From Puccinia triticina (Eukaryota > Basidiomycota > Pucciniomycetes > Pucciniales > Pucciniaceae), in the NCBI RefSeq assembly GCF_026914185.1, contig NC_070561.1, forward strand, positions 5,084,001 to 5,148,000: DNA of 64,000 nt. Direction: 5' to 3'. The notes beneath the pieces were generated by a model. That model was not told the origin of the DNA. It made no database searches and saw only the letters and a list, made by a program, of their open reading frames with translations. Position numbers and translations under genes: made by a program. Every line of letters starts with the position of its first letter. Position 1 is the first letter of the stretch. Positions 58,381 through 64,000 of this stretch are shown piece by piece.

Positions 58381-58418
58381 ACTATACACCTTGCCACGTT
58401 TTTTTTAAAAAAAGCTGC

Positions 58419-58475
58419 CCTAACCCCTAACCCCTAAAACCCAACCCCCAAAAACCCGCCCCCTAACCCCCAAAT
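58419..58475 (+). repeat. Telomere-like degenerate repeats inside the MITE
   Basis: CCCTAACCCCTAACCCCTAA followed by AACCCAACCCCC and CCCCCTAACCCCC. Resembles the fungal telomere unit CCCTAA with an extra C; too short and irregular to be a telomere. Confidence 0.55.
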
Positions 58476-58481
58476 GGGGCA

Positions 58482-58562
58482 TGGGGGCAGTGGGAATTGA
58501 ACCGGCAACCTTGCTGTAAGGATGTTTGCAGCTGCGCTGCAAACCACTAGGCTAACAACCAT
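58482..58562 (-). tRNA. tRNA-like sequence inside the MITE
   Basis: Minus strand: A-box TAGCCTAGTGG (58554-58544), B-box GGTTCAATTCC (58503-58493), and an anticodon-like arm ATCCT-TACAGCA-AGGTT (loop CAG, Leu-like, one mismatch). The acceptor stem does not pair. A SINE-type or pseudo-tRNA, not a working gene. Confidence 0.45.
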
Positions 58563-58707
58563 TGGTTGCGCTGCCCAGGTTTTGTGGCTCGGTTCCTATG
58601 AACTCAGCTCTGCCAGCCCGGCCAGCTCCAGCGCTCCTTCCGCTTTTAGCCAAAGAAAAATGCACATTTTCGTCGGCTAAAAGCCAAAGAATTATAGTGC
58701 CACAGGT

Positions 58708-58716
58708 GATCCTCGC
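58708..58716. repeat. Right 9-bp target duplication of the MITE
   Basis: GATCCTCGC, identical to 58036-58044. Confidence 0.85.
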
Positions 58717-61290
58717 CACGCCGCACAGCTCCAGTTTGGGCTGCGAGTATTGCAACTCCACCTCGGAAAATAGCAGAGACTCGTACAGCGCTGGACGGTC
58801 CCTGCCCTCGCCATCAGCCTGGGTGAGAACGGCCCCGACCGCATGAAAGCTGGAGTCCACCGCGAGCTTGAGGAGACCCGCCCCAGGCCCATAATCGATT
58901 TTCACGAGCACAATGTCTCTCCCAACCAGATTCTTCAACTTGTTGAACGCCTCCTCGCAGTCGGACGACCAAACGAATTCAACGTCCTTGCGTGTCAGCC
59001 GGCAAAGCGGGAGACAGATCTGGGAGAGCGCAGGAATGAAGATGCGCACGTACACTACCACACCTAGAACTCCTCTAAGCTCCGTCGAGTTCGCCGGGGT
59101 TGGCCACAACAAGACCTTGTTGACCTTGCTCTTAGCCATCCTCCGACCTTCCTTGCAAACTACGTGACCCACGATCTCGAGGGCGGGAACACAGGCAGCC
59201 AGTTTCGCCGCTGACACGGTCAGTCCGGCTTCCTCGATTCTGAAGAGCACGCGCTCCAGCGTCTCGGCGTACTCCCAAATGAAACGTCGGACTCCGGAAT
59301 GCCAGTCCAAAACCATGTTGTTGTAATCTGAGGAGGGGCCCTTAATTCCCCCATCGTCGATGAAAACTCCCGCATGCTCGGGGATCTCGTCCTGCAGTAC
59401 CCACATCATCTGGGCCTGGTAGACGGCCACAGAATTGGTGGCCCCCTGCGGCAGAAGAGTGAGCTGAAAGCGGCCAAGCGGAGTGTCAAAGGTTGTCAGA
59501 GGTTGAGAAATTGGGTCAAGCGCGCGCTTGTCGTATCCGCCCAGGATGTCTCCAAGCCCATAACAGGCCCGCCCTGAAAAGGACTCCACGAAGTCCTCCG
59601 TCGCTGGCGGAATCCCAGCGTCCTTGACCGTGATCTTATTGAGCCGCTGTAGGTCGTGTACCACGCGCAGTTTTCCGTTACTCTTGAGGACACAAAACAC
59701 TGGGCTCGTGTACGAGGAAGTTGACTGCTCGTAAAGCCCATTGCAAACACACTCCCTCAGGATCCGAGTATATTCATCCATCTTAGCGGCGGGGATAGGG
59801 ATCTTTTTCTGTTGCCAGGGCTCGTGCTCGATTACCGGGATTATGTATGGTAGGCCGTAGGAGTCTTTCAACAGACCCCGCTCAGATTCGTCGAAAGCAA
59901 TGGCCCTGTTCCGCTGAGAAAGGACGTTCTTGATGAGGTTGAGTTCGTCCGGCCAAAGCCAGCCCTTGGGACCGAAATTCACCACGGACAAACGCTCCTC
60001 TGTGACGCGCCCACTTGGCGCAAATGGGCCCGTCAGCGAGCGAGAAAGACCCTGATACGGATTCCGAGATAAAGGAGGTCGACGGAGAGGGGGATTGAGA
60101 CCCTGCGGCATCGGCAGATTGACAGGCTTGACCTTGCGAGAGACCGGCTTGTATTTCAACGCGAAGGATACATATTCGCCCACTTTCCAAGCGTCCAAAA
60201 GCGCCGCTTGGGTCCGACCGCTGAGACCGCACTGGAGCAGGCTCCACGTCCTTGATTCCGAAAAGTCCTTGAACGGTGCCTTGTCTGCATAGGAGAAACC
60301 AAAAGGCAGGGGGCGGCTCACGAGCGTGGCAGGTCGTAGAGTTTTGACGAAAAGGGGAGTATCTACCCTCGGAGGTGCACATTGGAGAGAACTTACTTTA
60401 AGTCTCCAATCCTCCGACAAAATACCAAACCCCACCGCGCCTCCTTCCGCCTGTATCCAAAGTTGAGCTAGTTGAAAAGGTGGTTTCACCTCATTTCGGA
60501 GGGTCTTTAGTTTTTCCTCGTTGCGGAGGCTCGGAAGTTTACCCTCATTGCGGAGGCCGTCATCAGACGTAAATAGTTTAGCCTCTTCACGGAGGATGAG
60601 TAGTTTATGCTCTTCGCGGAGACGGGATTCGAACGGTAGTTTAGTCTCGTTGCGGAGACAAGACGAGAGAGGTAGGGATTTGCCTGGACTGGAAGGCAAA
60701 CGAGGATCCGGCGAGTCGCTCACGTATGTGGCACGAGGTAGAGTTTCGCGAGAATTGGGAGCATCACGCCCTGAGGTGCATAATCGGAGAGAACTTACTT
60801 TGAGTCTCCGATCCCTCCACGGCATAACCTTATCCTCCTCATCCAACGGAGCCTCCAACACCAAAGAAACGGACGAACAACCTGCCTGCTGCGCATCTTG
60901 ATGACAGGGCTTACGGAAGTCGTCGACAGAGTCCTGAAACAACCGCGCACCCAGACGCGGAATCTGGGTAGAAGGTTCTTGATGGGTTGCGGTACTTGCA
61001 CTGGAAAGGCGGGCCCGACGAAACCCCTTGATAGAATCGGCTGACAAGAAAAATCTAGCGAAGAGAGGAAATGGAGACTGGAAACCGGAAACTTGCGTAT
61101 TTTTGAGGGATTTTTGATTTTGCGAATGTTTTTGAGTTTTGATATTATTGCGGAGATCGGGAGATAGATGAGATCTAAAAAGTGAGGGAGAAGAATTATT
61201 ATTATGAGCCTCTGAGAACCGAGTTGGTTGACCGGACAGTGCGCGAGGCTCGGAACTAGAAATGCCGGATTGTAAACCAACTCCTCTCAT
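58708..61290 (-). CDS. Gypsy Pol: N-terminal low-complexity region, reverse transcriptase, start of RNase H
   Basis: ATG 61290 overlaps the Gag-protease stop (ATGA). The first about 430 residues are Ser/Arg/Leu-rich with a tandem LRNExKL repeat and two copies of the GTAAGT motif. RT follows: IPIPAAKMDEYTRILRECV, VFCVLKSNGKLRVVHDLQRL, RACYGLGDILGGYDKRAL, FQLTLLPQGATNSVAVYQAQ, and the catalytic VFIDDGG (variant of YxDD). RNase H begins LKLAVDSSFHAVGAVLTQ and ends LELCGVARI at the MITE; the frame then runs into MITE sequence to a stop at 58552. The insertion separates it from the integrase. Confidence 0.9.
60312..60396 (-). repeat. GTAAGT...GTGAGC motif, copy 2
   Basis: Minus strand GTAAGTTCTCTCCAATGTGC, ACCTCCGAGGG, AACTCTACGACCTGCCACGC, TCGTGAGCCGCC. 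Inside the pol frame. Confidence 0.75.
60480..60665 (-). repeat. Tandem coding repeat LRNExKL in Gypsy pol
   Basis: About six to seven units of 24-30 nt with core CTCCGCAACGAG (LRNE) or CTCCGCGAAGAG (LREE): LRNETKL, LREEHKL, LREEAKL, LRNEGKL, LRNEEKL, LRNEVK. Stays in frame. Confidence 0.85.
60713..60798 (-). repeat. GTAAGT...GTGAGC motif, copy 3
   Basis: Minus strand GTAAGTTCTCTCCGATTATG, CACCTCAGGGC, AACTCTACCTCGTGCCACAT, ACGTGAGCGACTCGCC. Confidence 0.75.
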
Positions 61291-61297
61291 AAAAAAG
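61287..61297 (-). promoter_or_regulatory. Gag-protease/Pol junction: slippery heptamer and ATGA overlap
   Basis: Minus strand reads T TTT TTA TGA. In the Gag-protease frame the codons are TTT TTA TGA, so T_TTT_TTA fits the X_XXY_YYZ rule for -1 frameshifting. The -1 frame begins ATG AGA GGA, which is Pol. Reinitiation at ATGA is the alternative. Confidence 0.6.
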
Positions 61298-63467
61298 ACG
61301 GATGATCGGTCCCTTCAGGCAACTCCACGATACGACCGCAGTGAGTGAGTACTGCTTTCCGACCGTGTGCTGGAAATTCCCGCTCCCACCTCCCTTTTTC
61401 CACCGGGCAGAGGGAAACCTCAATGTTCCGACCCTCGGAGTCGGGGAGAATGATCCGTTTGCCTGCTGTGGGGGAGAATGGCAGAGTCACTTCGAAGTCG
61501 ATCAAGAACGGCCTCCCTAAGATAAAAGGCCCATCCGCTCGTGTTATCCAGAAGTGGCAGGTGCCCACAATGCTACGGCCCACGCGGATCGGAACGTCTT
61601 CAGCCACCCCAATCAATTCGCAGGCTTGGTTGTTGATACCGTAGACCGCCGAGCTGAAGTTTACTCGTGGGGTCAAGTTGAACTTGTTGGCCATGGAGTT
61701 GGAAATAATGTTCAATTGCGAACCGGAGTCGATTAGGGGCGAAGATGAGCTCTCTTCCGAGCCGACGAGACACGCCAAGTATCCCAAAGGACACAAATAC
61801 AGGCATGGATCAGGGACAGATTCCCTAAACTCCACTCCTTCGGCTAAGGTCCCTGAATGCACCTTAAGATCCTCAGGTCCCACCTCCACGCGTTTTCGCG
61901 AAACCCATTTCTTGACTCCATCCGACACGGCCGGGGACACAGAACAGATCTCAGCGACCGTAGTCGAAATCGGTAGGTCGAAAATCTTCTTGACAAACCC
62001 CTCAACGGCATCGGGATGATCTCGAGAGACGTCGCGCTCGAATCTAACCTTGGGCTGAGTACCCGGGATCTTAGAAGGGGTGACTGGTTGGGATGGGGCT
62101 TCCTTGGGCGGCGCTTGCTGCCGGGGCTCGGGATCGTTCATGATGCGGTCAAACAATTCGGGCTCATCGACTGGTTCAACGTTAGCAGGGCCGCTCGGAG
62201 TCGCGTCAGGCTTACGAAGTGGCCTCTTTGACTGAGAAGAGGGAGCCAAAGGAGCCTTATAAGGCCTGGCTTCCTCGTGCCGCTTCCTTCCCGCCGGATC
62301 AGCCTCATAAGACCCTACAAACGACTGGGATGAGATGGCTGGAGGGTACCACTGCTCTAAGGACCCGCAGCTCGCCTTGAACTCCACCGAGGCTGACTGA
62401 GCTGATGGTCGAGGTCCAGGAGACTGCGCCCTTGAATTCAAAGGTTGACCGGGTTGAAAAGAGGCCACTACGTGTCGAATAGGGCGGCTGCGGTCAAACG
62501 GAATGAGGGCACCGTTGGGCAGAAAGTAGTTGTTGCCCCTCTGTTCCACCAGACCGGCTTCCTTGTCCTTCTGAAGCTTGGCACAGCGCATCGTCCCGTG
62601 ATTTTCTCGGTGACAATAATAGCAGATCATTGGGCCCCTCTCCGTCAACGGCCCGCCTTTCCCGCCACCTTGCTTCATGAAGTGCTTGAACGCCTTGAAC
62701 ATCCTGGTGAGCTCTTCCATGGAGGGGTCGTCTTTAGGAGCTGCGGGTGCTGCCGGAGGCCGCTGATCGGCGTGCATCTTCTTCATAGTCTCATTCGCTT
62801 CCTGGAAAGGCGATGCTACGGGCGCGGAGGAACGAGTGTCTTCGAAAGATAGGGAAACCTGGCTCTTCATAACCGTGTCTACAGCGCTACGAAGGATCTT
62901 GAAAGTTGGCAGCCGGGCTCAATTGTCGGCTGTCATCACAAGGGTATTGTCCTTGATCAGTTGATCACGAATCCGACCTTGGAAGCCAGAGGAGAAAACC
63001 TGGTAAAACTGCTTTTTCAACTCCTCCTCCGACTCAACATGCTCCTTAGCGACAAGATAAGCCTGGATTGGGTCCCAGGCTTTGCGGAAGTGGTGGTAGT
63101 CGGAGACCGAAGAAACTCCGCCTTTCTGAGTCCACTTCTCTACCAGACTAACGATATCCCTCTCCGTGAACTGCGCGGTGTCGACGTCTGACCAATAGCT
63201 CAGCATAGCCGCCTTCAGCTTTGGCCACTCCGGCGGGGTGTTTCCCTCCAACGTCTCGAGGATGTCGCGGATTTCGCCATTTTCGACGAAACGGACAACT
63301 TGACGAGCCTTGTCATAATCCGAGGCGTTGTCCAGCTCTGCCGCCAGTTCGTAGTCGGCTAGAAATCGCTTGATGTTGGATCCATCGAAATTAAGCCCAT
63401 CTTGAGGCTTGATCTTCTTCATCTTTGCGGGTCTCACGCCACCAGCCACGTCGGCCATGTCAAACAA
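61287..63467 (-). pseudogene. Gypsy Gag-protease with one in-frame TGA
   Basis: ATG 63467 (MFDMADVAGG) or the MADVAGG Met 9 nt further on. Gag capsid-like region (63450-62920): DGLNFDGSNIKRFLADYELA, WSDVDTAQFTERDIVSLVEK, FYQVFSSGFQGRIRDQL. TGA at 62919-62921 stops it, but the same frame continues (VMKSQVSLSFEDTRSSAPVA). A CCHC knuckle CYYCHRENHGTMRCAKL (about 62620), a Pro/Ser-rich linker and the aspartic protease SPLIDSGSQLNIISNSMANK (about 61735) follow, ending HPSFL and TGA 61287. One C-to-T change at a CGA codon would explain the stop. Confidence 0.85.
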
Positions 63468-63499
63468 GAACTAGGGAAAAGATTGCAAACGGTGTGGGG

Positions 63500-63580
63500 G
63501 CGGCTCACAGAGTGGCGATGATGTTTTTCGACGAGAGAGGGTAGAACTTCGGAGGTGCAACTAATGTGGTGGGGACTTAC
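63500..63580 (-). repeat. GTAAGT...GTGAGC motif, copy 4 (5' leader)
   Basis: Minus strand GTAAGTCCCCACCACATTAG, TTGCACCTCCGAAG, TTCTACCCTCTC, CGCCACTCTGTGAGCCGCC, about 30-110 nt upstream of the Gag ATG. Confidence 0.75.
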
Positions 63581-63854
63581 TTCTACAACCCAAGTGCCCC
63601 GCCGCTGAACCCTAAGAAATAAAACAGAAAGAGAGAGAGATTCGAACGATCCTAAAACGGCTTGATCCAATGAAACAAGGACTAGGCCAGCTTGAAGAGC
63701 GGCAAGAGATGAGAGCGGTCGAAACTTGCAAATTGAGGTGAGAGAAGAACCAAATAGGTTCAGCAGCGATTATTGGAACTTCTGGATGGATGATAATATG
63801 AAGGAAAAAAGAGAAAAGAAATATAACCGCCAAACAGCCTCAAAACCACAGTGA

Positions 63855-63904
63855 CGAGACTGTAAATCTTGAGGTCGCTGGTTCAATCCCGGCTCGGGGG
63901 ACCA
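63855..63904 (+). other. Gypsy primer-binding site carrying a 50-nt tRNA-Tyr 3' portion
   Basis: On the plus strand this is the 3' part of a tRNA: anticodon stem CGAGA/TCTTG with loop CTGTAAA (GTA, Tyr), variable AGGTC, T-arm GCTGG-TTCAATC-CCGGC, acceptor strand TCGGGGG, discriminator A and CCA. The minus strand (TGGTCCCCCGAGCC...) is therefore a PBS, two bases from the LTR end (63907). No 5' tRNA half precedes it: no CCCCCGA strand and no D-arm. So this is not a tRNA gene. Confidence 0.82.
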
Positions 63905-63906
63905 AA

Positions 63907-64000
63907 TGAGGGACTCCTGTCCATACAAGCGGAGGCAGTCGTGTGAGGGGATGGGTGCTGTTTAGGCTGCCCTCAAGGTGGGTGTTCCGTGAGGATTGAG
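63907..64000 (-). repeat. Gypsy 5' LTR, inner end only
   Basis: Matches 55368-55461 with a few differences (GAGGGACTCCTG, GCGGAGGCAGTCGTGTGAGG, TGGGTGCTGTTTAGGCTGCC). The rest lies beyond the window. Confidence 0.85.

Larger units (their letters stand above)
58045..58707. mobile_element. 663-bp MITE inserted in Gypsy RNase H
   Basis: Flanked by GATCCTCGC (58036-58044, 58708-58716). Subterminal inverted repeats of about 75 bp: TTCTTCGGCTATTAGCCGAA near 58065 against TTCTTTGGCTTTTAGCCGAC on the minus strand near 58693, each itself hairpin-forming, followed by AGCTGGCCGGGC on both sides. The extreme ends are less alike. It carries a GATACGTATCCAATACATAC-type tandem repeat, telomere-like CCCTAA units and a tRNA-like sequence. 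It ends the upstream pol frame (stop at 58552). Confidence 0.82.
55368..64000 (-). mobile_element. Ty3/Gypsy LTR retrotransposon, cut by the right window edge
   Basis: Coding on the minus strand: Gag (from 63467), protease, RT, RNase H, integrase (to 56473). Direct repeats at 55368-55465 and 63907-64000 (TGAGGGACTCCTG...ACAAGCGGAGGCAGTCGTGT) are the inner or outer ends of its two LTRs. The 5' LTR continues to the right of the window. A 663-bp MITE (58045-58707) splits RNase H. Apart from one TGA in Gag and the MITE, the frames are open, so it is relatively young. Confidence 0.92.

Noticed and set aside
58419..58475. True telomere or chromosome end
   Set aside because: Only a few irregular CCCTAA-like units, internal to a MITE that has target duplications on both sides.
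63838..63904. A functional tRNA-Tyr gene
   Set aside because: Only positions 27-76 plus a genomically encoded CCA are present; there is no matching 5' acceptor strand or D-arm, and it sits exactly at the LTR-PBS position.

Overview
The window looks like nuclear DNA of a basidiomycete fungus, most probably a rust (Pucciniales, Puccinia-like). The genes are split by many short introns (about 60-130 bases, GT...AG). Conserved eukaryotic genes sit beside small secreted proteins without obvious homologues, and more than half of the window is nested transposable elements. The species is an inference; no marker gene fixes it.

Layout. 1-23.2 kb is a gene-bearing island: a PNGase A-like secreted amidase running off the left edge (minus), CFT1/CPSF160 (plus, 18 exons that close in one reading frame), a small Q/N/H-rich protein, a GPI-type chitin deacetylase, a Ser/Thr/Pro-rich single-pass membrane protein (minus), a Rab18-like GTPase, a multi-exon secreted protein of unknown family (minus), and a 121-residue secreted protein. 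23.9-29.4 kb is one complete 5.4-kb Mutator-like (MULE) DNA transposon with an 8-bp target duplication, coding for a decayed transposase with an OTU cysteine-protease domain. 29.4-35.4 kb is a mosaic: a duplicated segment whose second copy is split by a 1.9-kb insertion holding a foldback element, a hAT transposase fragment, and a composite MITE with a perfect 9-bp target duplication. 35.6-49.9 kb is a nest of three Copia retrotransposons: an old 5'-truncated one, a nearly intact one inserted in its RNase H region (TSD GTTTC), and a third inserted in its 3' LTR (TSD CCGTC). 50.3-55.4 kb holds palindromic foldback arrays, a small secreted Cys-containing protein and a tRNA-like sequence. 55.4-64 kb is a Ty3/Gypsy element on the minus strand, nearly complete but cut by the right window edge, with a 663-bp MITE inserted in its RNase H domain (9-bp TSD).

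How it fits together. The host genes are housekeeping (mRNA 3'-end processing, vesicle/lipid-droplet traffic) and secretory or cell-wall functions (chitin deacetylation, glycoprotein deglycosylation, candidate effectors). The repeats give the most unusual signals: a 50-nt tRNA-Tyr footprint at the Gypsy primer-binding site, a half-tRNA primer site in one Copia element, four copies of a GTAAGT...GTGAGC motif inside the Gypsy element, a classical slippery heptamer at its gag-pol junction, LTRs that differ by an exact intron-like segment, a palindromic repeat family found at four loci, and nonsense mutations in three elements that fall almost always in TTGA context, as expected for TCG-directed RIP-like mutation.
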